A stretch of DNA of 64,000 bases from Sphingomonas sp. Leaf9. Its GTDB lineage: Bacteria; Pseudomonadota; Alphaproteobacteria; Sphingomonadales; Sphingomonadaceae. The stretch spans positions 124,164-188,163 of the forward strand of contig NZ_LMKC01000003.1 in NCBI RefSeq assembly GCF_001421355.1, written 5' to 3'. Positions 10,394 to 18,589 of this stretch are shown in pieces. A program made the position numbers and the translations under genes. How positions within the stretch are numbered: the stretch's first letter is position 1; the number at the start of each line of letters is the position of its first letter. Under the pieces are notes generated by a model, which had not been told where the DNA came from, searched no databases, and saw nothing but the letters and a program-made list of their open reading frames with translations.

Positions 10394-12511
10394 GTGTTCA
10401 AGAAGATTCTGGTCGCCAATCGCGGCGAAATCGCGTGCCGGGTGATGCGGACGGCCAAGCGGATGGGGATCGCGACCGTCGCGGTCTATTCCGATGCCGA
10501 CGCCCGCGCGCCGCACGTCATGATGGCGGACGAGAGCGTCCGGCTGGGCCCGGCGCCTGCGGCCGAGAGCTATCTGAAGGCGGAGCTGATCCTTGCGGCG
10601 GCGAAGGCGACCGGGGCCGACTGCATCCATCCCGGCTACGGATTCCTGTCCGAGCGCGAGAGTTTTGCCCGCGCCTGTGCCGATGCCGGCATCGCCTTTG
10701 TCGGCCCGCCGCCGAACGCGATCGCCGCGATGGGCGACAAGATCGAATCGAAGAAGCTGGCGCAGGCCGCCGGGGTCAACGTCGTCCCCGGCTATCTGGG
10801 TGAGATCGCCGATACCGAGGAGGCGGTGCGGATCGCCACCGACATCGGTTATCCGGTGATGATGAAGGCATCGGCCGGCGGCGGCGGCAAGGGGATGCGC
10901 CTGGCGTGGAGCGAACAGGACGTTCGCGAGGGGTTCGAGGCGACCAAGCGCGAGGGGCTGGCGAGCTTCGGCGACGATCGCGTGTTCATCGAGAAGTTCA
11001 TCGAAAGCCCGCGCCACATCGAAATCCAGGTGCTGGGCGACCAGCACGGCAACATCGTCTATCTCGGCGAGCGCGAATGCTCGATCCAGCGCCGCCACCA
11101 GAAGGTGGTCGAGGAAGCGCCATCGCCCTTCGTCACGCCCGCAATGCGCAAGGCGATGGGTGAACAGGCAGTCGCGCTGGCCCGGGCGGTCGGCTATTAT
11201 TCGGCCGGCACCGTCGAACTGATCGTATCGGGCGCGGATGTGACGGGGGAGAGCTTCTACTTCCTCGAAATGAACACCCGGTTGCAGGTCGAGCATCCGG
11301 TTACCGAGGAAATCACCGGCCTCGATCTGGTCGAACAGATGCTGCGCGTCGCGGCGGGGGAAACGCTCGCCTTCACGCAGGACGAGGTGAAGCTGACCGG
11401 CTGGGCGATCGAGAACCGGGTCTATGCCGAAGATCCGTATCGGGGTTTCCTGCCCAGCACCGGCCGCCTCACCCGCTACAATCCTCCCCGGCACGGGGAG
11501 GGGGACCGTGCGAAGCATGGTCGAGGGGGGCGTCCGCACGCGGATCGTTCGCGGCCAACCCCCTCCACCACCGACCTGCGGTCGGCGGTCCCCTTCCCCG
11601 CGAGCGGGGAGGAAACTATTCGCACCCGCGTCGACGACGGCGTGGTCGAGGGTGGTGAGGTCAGCATGTTCTATGACCCGATGATCGCCAAGCTCGTCAC
11701 CTGGGCCCCGACGCGCGAAGCGGCGATCGATGCGCAGATCGCGGCGCTCGACCGGTTCGAACTGGCCGGGGTCGGAAACAATATCGATTTCCTGTCGGCG
11801 ATCATGCAGCATCCCCGCTTCCGTGACGGCGCGCTGACCACCGGCTTCATCGCGGAGGAATATCCCGACGGCTTCCACGGCGCGCCGGCCGACGCGGCGC
11901 TGCTGCGGCAACTGGCGGCGGTCGCGGTGCTGATCGACCTCGAACAGTCGCTGCGGGTCCGCGCGATCGATGGGCAGCTCGGCACCCGCCCGGCACCCTC
12001 GACCGAACGGATCGTCACCATCGGCGACCGTCGCTTCGAAATCTGCGTCGATGGCTATGAGGGCGGCCTGCTCGTCAATATCGATGGCGACGTGCCGCTT
12101 GACGTCGTGATGCACTGGCGTCCGTCGCAGCGGGTGGTGGTCGCACGGATTGACGACCACGAACTCGCTGTTCGCGTGGCCCGCACCATCGGCGGGTGGA
12201 AGCTGACCGCGCGCGGCGCAACCCATATCGTCCGCGTCCTGCCGCCGCATGTCGCCGCGCTGACGCAGCATATGATCGAAAAGGTCCCGCCCGATCTTTC
12301 GCGGTTCCTGCTGTGCCCGATGCCGGGCTTGCTGACCCGTGTCGAGGTGGCCGAAGGGCAGAAGGTCGAGGCGGGACAACCGCTGGCGGTGGTCGAGGCG
12401 ATGAAGATGGAAAACATCCTGCGCGCCGAACGCCCCGGCACCGTGGCCCGCATCGCCCACGCCGCCGGCGACAGCCTGGCGGTCGATGCGGTCATCATGG
12501 AGTTCGAATAA
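10394..12511 (+). CDS. pccA: propionyl-CoA carboxylase alpha subunit with in-frame repeat insertion
   Basis: Carries ATP-dependent biotin carboxylase and biotin carboxyl carrier functions. The order is an N-terminal biotin carboxylase domain (LVANRGEIACRV; ATP-grasp loop ASAGGGGKGMRL), a BT-like linker, and a C-terminal biotinyl domain with EAMKMEN, where K671 is the biotin attachment lysine. The total of 705 residues is about 40 more than usual. The excess is residues about 364-407, encoded by a 132-bp palindromic element between LTRY and TRVDDGVVEGGEV. Removing it restores a normal sequence of about 661 residues. The GTG start has a strong AGGAGAG ribosome-binding site. GH13 and GT4 genes follow closely. 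Confidence 0.95.
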   Translation: MFKKILVANRGEIACRVMRTAKRMGIATVAVYSDADARAPHVMMADESVRLGPAPAAESYLKAELILAAAKATGADCIHPGYGFLSERESFARACADAGIAFVGPPPNAIAAMGDKIESKKLAQAAGVNVVPGYLGEIADTEEAVRIATDIGYPVMMKASAGGGGKGMRLAWSEQDVREGFEATKREGLASFGDDRVFIEKFIESPRHIEIQVLGDQHGNIVYLGERECSIQRRHQKVVEEAPSPFVTPAMRKAMGEQAVALARAVGYYSAGTVELIVSGADVTGESFYFLEMNTRLQVEHPVTEEITGLDLVEQMLRVAAGETLAFTQDEVKLTGWAIENRVYAEDPYRGFLPSTGRLTRYNPPRHGEGDRAKHGRGGRPHADRSRPTPSTTDLRSAVPFPASGEETIRTRVDDGVVEGGEVSMFYDPMIAKLVTWAPTREAAIDAQIAALDRFELAGVGNNIDFLSAIMQHPRFRDGALTTGFIAEEYPDGFHGAPADAALLRQLAAVAVLIDLEQSLRVRAIDGQLGTRPAPSTERIVTIGDRRFEICVDGYEGGLLVNIDGDVPLDVVMHWRPSQRVVVARIDDHELAVRVARTIGGWKLTARGATHIVRVLPPHVAALTQHMIEKVPPDLSRFLLCPMPGLLTRVEVAEGQKVEAGQPLAVVEAMKMENILRAERPGTVARIAHAAGDSLAVDAVIMEFE
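11482..11613. repeat. 132-bp palindromic element inside pccA coding sequence
   Basis: The ends are inverted (TCCTCCCCGGCACGGGGAGG; CCGCGAGCGGGGAGGA) with the same layout of inner GGTCGAGGGGGGCG / CCCCCTCCACC arms as the intergenic copy at 1925-2054. The length of 132 is a multiple of three and no stop codon arises in the pccA frame. The encoded 44 residues are rich in R, P, G, S and T, with no similarity to carboxylase sequence. The flanking residues join to a normal biotin carboxylase C-terminal strand and loop. Confidence 0.9.
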
Positions 12512-12546
12512 GCGGAACCCTTTGCCCTCTGGCGGCTTGTCGGTGC

Positions 12547-14103
12547 GTGATCGTTTCCCCAGCGCAACCATGGTGGCAGGCCGCCACCATCTATCAAATC
12601 TACCCGCGCTCCTTCGCCGACAGCGACGGGGATGGGATTGGTGACCTGAACGGCATTGCCGACCGGATCGACTATCTGGCCGAGCTGGGCATCGATGCGA
12701 TCTGGATTTCGCCGATTTACCCCTCGCCGATGGCCGATTTCGGCTATGATGTGGCGGACTATACCGGGATCGATCCGCGTTTCGGGACGCTTGCCGATTT
12801 TGATGCACTGCTGGTTAAGGCGCTTGCGGCGGGCATCCGTGTGCTGCTCGATTTCGTGCCGAACCACAGCTCCGACCGGCATCCATGGTTTGTCGAGAGC
12901 CGATCGTCGCGCAATAATCCGAAGCGCGACTGGTATATCTGGCGCGATCCCGCGCCGGATGGCGGGCCGCCCAACAACTGGATCAGCGATTTCGGCGGGC
13001 CGGCCTGGACGTTCGATCCCGCCACCGGCCAATATTACTCCCGCGCATTCCTGCCCGAACAGCCCGATCTGAACTGGCGCAATCCGGACGTACAGGCGGC
13101 GATGCTGGCGGCGATGCGTTTCTGGTTCGATCGCGGCGTCGACGGATTCCGCATCGACGTGCAGTGGCACATGGTCAAGCACGCCGACTTTCCCGACAAT
13201 CCGCCCAATCCGGATTTTCGCGAAGGCATGGGCGACATGCACCGCGTGTTGCAGCTCAACTCGACCGATCAGCCCGAAGTCCACGCCATCGGCACGGCGA
13301 TGCGGCGACAGGCCGACGAATTCGGCGCAGTGCTGGTCGGCGAAATCTATCTGCCGATTCCCAGGCTGATGACCTATTACGGCACGGCCGAAGCCCCCGG
13401 CGTCCACCTGCCGTTCAATTTCCAGCTGATCGAGGCGAAGTGGGACGCCGCCGAACTCGCCGTGCGGATCGTAGAGTATGAGGCGGCACTGCCCGAGGGT
13501 GGCTGGCCCAACTGGGTGCTGGGCAACCATGACCGCCCGCGGATCGCAACCCGTGTCGGCATCGCCCAGGCGCGGGTGGCGGCGATGCTGCTGCTGACGC
13601 TACGCGGCACGCCGACGCTGTATCAGGGTGACGAACTGGGCCTGACCGATGCGCAGGTGCCGCCGGACAAGGTGCAGGACCCGCGCGAGCTGCGTGAACC
13701 CGGCCTGGGGCTGGGGCGCGATCCGGTTCGCACGCCGCTGCCGTGGGATGCGAGCGGCGGGTTTACCACCGGCGATCCGTGGCTGCCGATCGACCCGGCG
13801 CACTTGCCGCTGAATGTCGAGGCACAGGCGGACGATCCGGCGTCGATGCTCAGCTTCTATCGCCGCCTGCTGGCACTCCGCCGCGCGACACCGGCATTGG
13901 CGACCGGGCCGATCGACGACGTGCGGGCGCAAGGCGATGTCCTGACCTATCGCCGCGGTGCCTACCGCATCGTCCTGAACCTCGGTGACCGACCGGTCGC
14001 CAACCCGGTCGAGGCGGCAGAGGTCGTCCTGTCGACCCATGCCGATGCCGGCGATCCCACCCATCTGCGCCCCGCCGAGGGGCTGATCCTGAAAGTATCC
14101 TGA
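12547..14103 (+). CDS. GH13 alpha-glucosidase / alpha-amylase family hydrolase
   Basis: A 518-residue GH13 enzyme hydrolysing (or transferring) alpha-linked glucose units. The catalytic triad is readable: nucleophile D204 in GFRIDV, acid/base E266 in VGEIYLP and transition-state D329 in LGNHDR. A Ca-binding-like DGDGIGDLNG segment lies at 27-36, and the barrel start WWQAATIYQIYPRSF is typical of oligo-1,6-glucosidase-type enzymes. There is no signal peptide, so it should be cytoplasmic. I chose the GTG at 12547, 35 bases after pccA; the open frame continues upstream inside pccA but without homology. It overlaps the glycosyltransferase gene by one base (TGATG). Confidence 0.9.
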   Translation: MIVSPAQPWWQAATIYQIYPRSFADSDGDGIGDLNGIADRIDYLAELGIDAIWISPIYPSPMADFGYDVADYTGIDPRFGTLADFDALLVKALAAGIRVLLDFVPNHSSDRHPWFVESRSSRNNPKRDWYIWRDPAPDGGPPNNWISDFGGPAWTFDPATGQYYSRAFLPEQPDLNWRNPDVQAAMLAAMRFWFDRGVDGFRIDVQWHMVKHADFPDNPPNPDFREGMGDMHRVLQLNSTDQPEVHAIGTAMRRQADEFGAVLVGEIYLPIPRLMTYYGTAEAPGVHLPFNFQLIEAKWDAAELAVRIVEYEAALPEGGWPNWVLGNHDRPRIATRVGIAQARVAAMLLLTLRGTPTLYQGDELGLTDAQVPPDKVQDPRELREPGLGLGRDPVRTPLPWDASGGFTTGDPWLPIDPAHLPLNVEAQADDPASMLSFYRRLLALRRATPALATGPIDDVRAQGDVLTYRRGAYRIVLNLGDRPVANPVEAAEVVLSTHADAGDPTHLRPAEGLILKVS

Positions 14104-15113
14104 TGCGTATCGCGATGATTGCCCCGATCGCGTGGCGCACGCCGCCGCGCCACTATGGCCCGTGGGAACTGGTCACCAGCCTGCTGACCGAGGCGCTGGT
14201 CGCGCGCGGTGTCGATGTGACCCTGTTCGCGACACAGGACAGCATCACCGCCGCGACGCTCGCCGGGGTGGTGCCCGCGCCGTATAGCGAGGACCCGTCG
14301 ATCGATGCGAAGGTGTGGGAGTTTGCACACTTGGCGCATGTGTTCGAGCGCGCGGGGGAATTCGACCTGATCCATAATCAGGCGGACTTTCCGGCCCATG
14401 CCTTTTCCGGGCTGGTCGACACGCCGATGGTGACGACGATCCACGGCTTTTCATCCGACCGCATCCTGCCGATGTATGCGCCCTATCAGGATCGCGTGCA
14501 CTATGTAGCGATCAGCGACGCCGACCGGCATCCGTCACTGCACTACGCCGCGACGATCCATCACGGCATTCCGCTGGATGATTTTCCGTTCGATCCGGCG
14601 GGCAGCGACGACCTGCTGTTCTTTGGCCGGATGCATCCCGACAAGGGCGCGGCGGAAGCCATCGCCGCCGCACACGCCAGCGGCCGCCGCCTGCACATGG
14701 CCGGCATCGTGCAGGACGACCGCTATTGGCGGGAGGACGTCGAGCCGCATGTCGATGGCGAGCGCGTCGTCTATCACGGCGCGGTCGGCGGCACGGCGCG
14801 CACCGACCTGCTGGGCGGGGCGCGGGCGCTGCTCCACCTGATCGGCTTCGACGAACCGTTCGGCCTGTCGGTGGTTGAGGCGATGGCGTGCGGCACGCCG
14901 GTCATCGCCTATAACCGGGGATCGATGCCCGAACTGATCGAACACGGCGTCAACGGCTTCCTGGTCGACACGCTGGACGAAGCCGTCGCCGCGATCGACC
15001 GCGTGGGAGAGATCGATCGTGCGGACTGTCGCCGGATCGTTGCCGAACGCTTTTCGGTGGAGGCGATGGCCGAGCGCTACCACGCGCTCTACACCTCGAT
15101 CCTGTCGGCATGA
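14103..15113 (+). CDS. GT4 family glycosyltransferase
   Basis: A 336-residue GT-B fold retaining glycosyltransferase. The N-terminal acceptor domain starts MRIAMIAPIAWRTPP and contains HNQADFPAH and TIHG. The C-terminal donor domain has the LLFFGRMHPDKG loop and the EPFGLSVVEAMACGTPVIA segment carrying the EX7E motif, with a nucleotide-sugar-binding N/R-G loop after it. No membrane segment is present. Coupling to the upstream GH13 gene (one-base overlap) suggests joint action on an alpha-glucan or glucoside such as a storage or compatible solute. Donor and acceptor cannot be read from the sequence. Confidence 0.88.
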   Translation: MRIAMIAPIAWRTPPRHYGPWELVTSLLTEALVARGVDVTLFATQDSITAATLAGVVPAPYSEDPSIDAKVWEFAHLAHVFERAGEFDLIHNQADFPAHAFSGLVDTPMVTTIHGFSSDRILPMYAPYQDRVHYVAISDADRHPSLHYAATIHHGIPLDDFPFDPAGSDDLLFFGRMHPDKGAAEAIAAAHASGRRLHMAGIVQDDRYWREDVEPHVDGERVVYHGAVGGTARTDLLGGARALLHLIGFDEPFGLSVVEAMACGTPVIAYNRGSMPELIEHGVNGFLVDTLDEAVAAIDRVGEIDRADCRRIVAERFSVEAMAERYHALYTSILSA

Positions 15114-15156
15114 AACCACGCTAACTGCCTGATTTTTCAAGCAACGGAGGCCCGAC

Positions 15157-15450
15157 ATGCCGCGCGGTGACAAGAGCAGCTATACCGACAAGCAGAAGCG
15201 CAAGGCCGATCACATCGCCGAAAGCTATGAAGCGCGCGGTGTGCCGGAGAAAGAGGCGGAGGCTAGAGCGTGGGCGACCGTCAACAAGGATTCGGGCGGC
15301 GGCAACAAGTCCGGATCGGGGCGCGGCAAGCCCGACACCCATGCCTCGGCCCGTCGCGGCGGCAAGGCAGCGGCGGAGCGCCCCGCCGCCGATCGGTCGG
15401 CCGCCGCGCGGAAGGGCTGGGAGACGCGGCGACGCAACGCCGCGTCCTGA
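15157..15450 (+). CDS. small basic hydrophilic protein (often called plasmid stabilization protein)
   Basis: A 97-residue, highly charged protein, very rich in K, R, A, E and G. It has a conserved N-terminal half (GDKSSYTDKQKRKADHI, then the ARAWATVNKD segment) and a disordered Gly/Ala/Arg tail. Similar proteins are common in alphaproteobacteria and are frequently labelled plasmid stabilization protein, without experimental support. They are often associated with general stress regulons. It has a clear CGGAGG ribosome-binding site. It is convergent with bioA, with the two stop codons adjacent. Function unknown. Confidence 0.75.
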   Translation: MPRGDKSSYTDKQKRKADHIAESYEARGVPEKEAEARAWATVNKDSGGGNKSGSGRGKPDTHASARRGGKAAAERPAADRSAAARKGWETRRRNAAS

Positions 15451-16692
15451 TTATCCCGCGTCGCACGCCTCGCCGAGCGCGGCATAGATCGCGTCCAGGT
15501 CGGCATCGTCGATGCAATAGGGCGGCATGACGTACAGCGTCGTGCCCAACGGCCGCAGCAGCAGCCCGGCATCGCGAAACCGCGCCATCAGCAGGGGTGC
15601 ACGGTCGGACAGGTAACCTTCGTCGCCGTCCAGCTCAAACGCGGCGATCGTGCCCAGCCGCCGCGCACCCGACACGCGCGGATGCTGCGCCAATGCCGCC
15701 AGCCGAACCGCTTGTCGCTCGCCGAGCGACGCGATCCGTTCCGCGACCGGCTCGTCCCGCCAGACTGCCAGATTGGCGTTGGCGGCGGCGCAGGCGATCG
15801 GATTGGCGGTGTAGCTCGACGAATGAAAGAACATCGTCGCCCGGTCGGGCCCGTAATGCGCCTGATAAATCGCTTCGCTCGCCATGGTCACCGCCAACGG
15901 GATGGCGCCACCGGTCAGCCCTTTCGACAGGCACAGGATGTCCGGCACGACCCCGGCCTGTTCGCACGCGGTCAGCGTGCCGGTGCGGCCCCATGCGGTC
16001 ATCACCTCGTCGGCGATGAACAGCACGTCGTGCGTGCGGCAGATGCGCTGCATTTCCGCCAGCACGGCGGGCGGGTACATCCGCATGCCCCCGGCGCCCA
16101 GCACCAGCGGTTCGACGATGAACGCCGCCGCGCCGTCGCGACACGCCGCCTCCAGTGCGTCATAGGTCGCCTGCTCGCGGCCGGGGTCGGGGAAGGGGAT
16201 CGATCCCACGTCGAACAGCAGCGGGGCATAGGCCTGGTTGAACACGCCGCGCGCGCCGATCGACATCGCGCCGATCGTGTCGCCATGATAGCCATGCTCC
16301 AGCACGAGGATGCGGTGCCGCGCCTCGCCCCGGTTGCGCCAATAGCCGAGCGCCATCTTCAGCGCGACCTCGACGCTGGTCGACCCGGAGTCCGAAAAGA
16401 ACACGCGGGTCAGCCCGTCGGGCAGCATCGCGCACAGCCCCGCCGCCAGCGTCTCGGCCGGCTCGTGGGTGTGGCCGGCAAAGATGATCTGGTCGAGCGT
16501 GCCCGCCTGTTCGGCGATGGCGGCGGTGATGCGCGGGTGGTTGTGGCCGTGCGTCGTCACCCACCAGGACGAGATCGCATCGATGATCCGCCGCCCGTCG
16601 TCGCTCCACAGCGCCGCGCCGTCGCCGCGCACGATCCGCGGGATCGGTTCGCGCAGGCCGTGCTGGGTAAAGGGATGCCACACCGCGCTCAT
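15451..16692 (-). CDS. bioA: adenosylmethionine-8-amino-7-oxononanoate aminotransferase
   Basis: PLP-dependent class III transaminase that makes 7,8-diaminopelargonate from KAPA using SAM as amino donor. At 413 residues it is near the family length. The PLP lysine is K257 in LSKGLTGG and the cofactor-nitrogen aspartate is D228 in ADEVMTAWGRTG. The BioA-specific N-terminus WHPFTQ and SSWWVTTHGHNHP are intact. It is last in bioF-bioD-bioA and its start overlaps the bioD stop by 4 bases. The product goes to BioD and then to BioB, encoded at 9.3 kb. Confidence 0.96.
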   Translation of the reverse strand: MSAVWHPFTQHGLREPIPRIVRGDGAALWSDDGRRIIDAISSWWVTTHGHNHPRITAAIAEQAGTLDQIIFAGHTHEPAETLAAGLCAMLPDGLTRVFFSDSGSTSVEVALKMALGYWRNRGEARHRILVLEHGYHGDTIGAMSIGARGVFNQAYAPLLFDVGSIPFPDPGREQATYDALEAACRDGAAAFIVEPLVLGAGGMRMYPPAVLAEMQRICRTHDVLFIADEVMTAWGRTGTLTACEQAGVVPDILCLSKGLTGGAIPLAVTMASEAIYQAHYGPDRATMFFHSSSYTANPIACAAANANLAVWRDEPVAERIASLGERQAVRLAALAQHPRVSGARRLGTIAAFELDGDEGYLSDRAPLLMARFRDAGLLLRPLGTTLYVMPPYCIDDADLDAIYAALGEACDAG

Positions 16693-17312
16693 CGGAAATC
16701 CTCCACGGCGAACCCGGCGGCAAAGGCGCGGGCGAGGGCATCGGGCGTCAGGTCCGGTACGAACGGCAACCGCCCCAGCCGCCGGGTTTCGCCCAGCCGC
16801 ACGATCGTTTCCTCGCTGTCGGGCACGGCGTCGCCGATGAAGGCGATGCCCCGGATCGGCACGCCGCGCGCGCGCAGTGCCTCGATCGACAACAGGCTGT
16901 GGTTGATCGTGCCGAGCGCCGTACGGGCCACCAGCACAACCGGCCGCTGCCAGCGCGCGAACAGGTCGGCGAAGGTCGTGGTACCGACGATCGGCACCAG
17001 CACGCCGCCGGCCCCCTCCACCACCAGTGGACCCGCCACCCGTGGCAGCGTGAGGCGGTCGAGATCGATCGTCACCCCGTCGATCGCGGCGGCGCGGTGC
17101 GGGGAGCAGGGGGTGGCGAGGGAATAGGCTTCGGGCAGGATGCGGTCGGGCGCGATGCCCGCCAGCCTTGCCACCCGCTGCCGGTCGGTTCCGTCATCGG
17201 TCCCGGCCTGTACCGGTTTCCAGTAGGATGCCCCCAGCGCAGCAGTCAGTGCGGCGGCGAACACGGTCTTGCCGACATCGGTATCGGTGCCGGTGACGAC
17301 GATCACGGTCAT
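16689..17312 (-). CDS. bioD: dethiobiotin synthetase
   Basis: ATP-dependent carboxylation of 7,8-diaminopelargonate to close the ureido ring. The 207 residues start with the P-loop TGTDTDVGKT (residues 7-16), followed by YWKPVQAG and VEGAGGVLVPI, all BioD hallmarks. It overlaps bioF upstream and bioA downstream by 4 bases each (ATGA), indicating a tightly coupled bioFDA operon. Confidence 0.96.
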   Translation of the reverse strand: MTVIVVTGTDTDVGKTVFAAALTAALGASYWKPVQAGTDDGTDRQRVARLAGIAPDRILPEAYSLATPCSPHRAAAIDGVTIDLDRLTLPRVAGPLVVEGAGGVLVPIVGTTTFADLFARWQRPVVLVARTALGTINHSLLSIEALRARGVPIRGIAFIGDAVPDSEETIVRLGETRRLGRLPFVPDLTPDALARAFAAGFAVEDFR

Positions 17313-18463
17313 GCCAGTTCCTCCAGGGCATCGCCCAGCGCGGCGATATCGGCCGCATCGATGTTGAGCGTCAGCGAGATGCGCAGCCGCGCGGTGCCGG
17401 CGGGCACGGTCGGCGGGCGGATACCGCGAATGTCGAAGCCGCGTGCCTGCAGCGCTTCGGCCAGCGCCATCGCCCGGCCATCCTCGCCGACGATCAGCGG
17501 CATGATCTGCGACCCGCTGACCATCGCGCCGAGCGGCCCCAGCCGCGCCTTCGCCAGCGTCACCCGATCGGCCAGCTGCGTCCGCCGTTCGGGTTCGTCG
17601 CGTAGGATCTGCAAGGCTGCCCGCGCCGCCGCCGCCATGACGGGGGAGGGGGCCGTCGAAAAGATGAAGCCGCGTGCCCGGTTGACCAGAAAGTCGGTGA
17701 CGACCGCCGGACCGCAGACCAAGGCCCCTTCGCTACCCAGCGCCTTGCCACAGGTGCGCAGCGTGATGACGTTCGGCTGCCCCTCCAACGCGGCGGCAAG
17801 GCCGCGGCCATCGGGACCGAACACGCCGGTCGCATGGGCTTCGTCGATCAGCAGCATCGCATCGTGCCGCGCCGCGACCTCGGCCAGCTCGGCCAGCGGC
17901 GCGCGGTCGCCGTCCATGCTGTACAGGCTCTCGATCGCGATCCACGGGCTGCCGGTGCCGCCGCGTCGCCGCCAGTCGCGGATCGCATCCTCGATCGCAT
18001 CCGGGTCGTTATGGCCCGCCGCCACCGATGGCGCCCGTGCCATCCGCATTCCGTCATGCGCGCTGGCATGGATCAGCGTGTCGTGGACGATCAGGTCGCC
18101 ACGCTGCGGCAGCGTCGCCAGCAGCGCGGCATTGGCGGAAAAGCCGCTGCCGAACCACAGGGCGCTTTCGCTGCCGAAGAACGCGGCGGCCTCCGCCTCC
18201 AGTGCCTCGGGTTCCGCGTGGTTGCCGCGCAGCAGCCGCGATCCCCCCGACCCCACCGGAACCCCGCGCGCCACGGCGTCCTCCACCGCGCGGCGCAGTA
18301 CCGCCGATCCGGCCAGCCCCAGATAATCGTTCGATGCGAAATCGCGGCCTGCGATCGGGACCAACCGCCGCCGCCGGTCGATGCCCGACAGCCGCCGCAG
18401 GTCCTCCGCGATCGGCCGCAACGCCGGGGGCAGGGGGGCAGGCACTCGTCGATCGTCGGTCAT
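17309..18463 (-). CDS. bioF: 8-amino-7-oxononanoate synthase
   Basis: PLP enzyme condensing pimeloyl-ACP (or pimeloyl-CoA) with alanine to give KAPA. It has 384 residues with the alpha-oxoamine synthase signature: DFASNDYLGL (41-50), GSGGSRLLRGNH, DEAHATGVFG (207-216), and the Schiff-base lysine K240 in TCGKALGSEGA. The ATG at 18463 follows a GGGGAG ribosome-binding site. The open frame extends about 500 codons further upstream, antisense to the permease gene, and that part is not coding. It is first gene of bioFDA and divergent from the AI-2E family permease gene, with a 126-bp shared promoter region. No bioC or bioH gene is visible nearby. Confidence 0.96.
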   Translation of the reverse strand: MTDDRRVPAPLPPALRPIAEDLRRLSGIDRRRRLVPIAGRDFASNDYLGLAGSAVLRRAVEDAVARGVPVGSGGSRLLRGNHAEPEALEAEAAAFFGSESALWFGSGFSANAALLATLPQRGDLIVHDTLIHASAHDGMRMARAPSVAAGHNDPDAIEDAIRDWRRRGGTGSPWIAIESLYSMDGDRAPLAELAEVAARHDAMLLIDEAHATGVFGPDGRGLAAALEGQPNVITLRTCGKALGSEGALVCGPAVVTDFLVNRARGFIFSTAPSPVMAAAARAALQILRDEPERRTQLADRVTLAKARLGPLGAMVSGSQIMPLIVGEDGRAMALAEALQARGFDIRGIRPPTVPAGTARLRISLTLNIDAADIAALGDALEELA

Positions 18464-18589
18464 CGCTCCCCTTTGTCGGCGGCATGTCGGGGCGATGCCC
18501 ATATCGTCCGGCCCGTAATGGCGCAAATCCCGGCGCGGTGCGTTACGCCGCCGATGGCGCGTGTCGCCGGGAACGATTAGAAAGAGTTC

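Noticed and set aside
11400..11660. A disrupted pccA pseudogene
   Set aside because: The insertion keeps the frame, adds no stop codon, and all catalytic and biotin-binding motifs after it are intact.
9167..12808. A 1213-codon open frame on the minus strand antisense to scpA, bioB and pccA
   Set aside because: It is a by-product of high G+C codon bias opposite three certain genes. Its translation is rich in R, H, D and Q with no domain pattern, and it has no ribosome-binding site.
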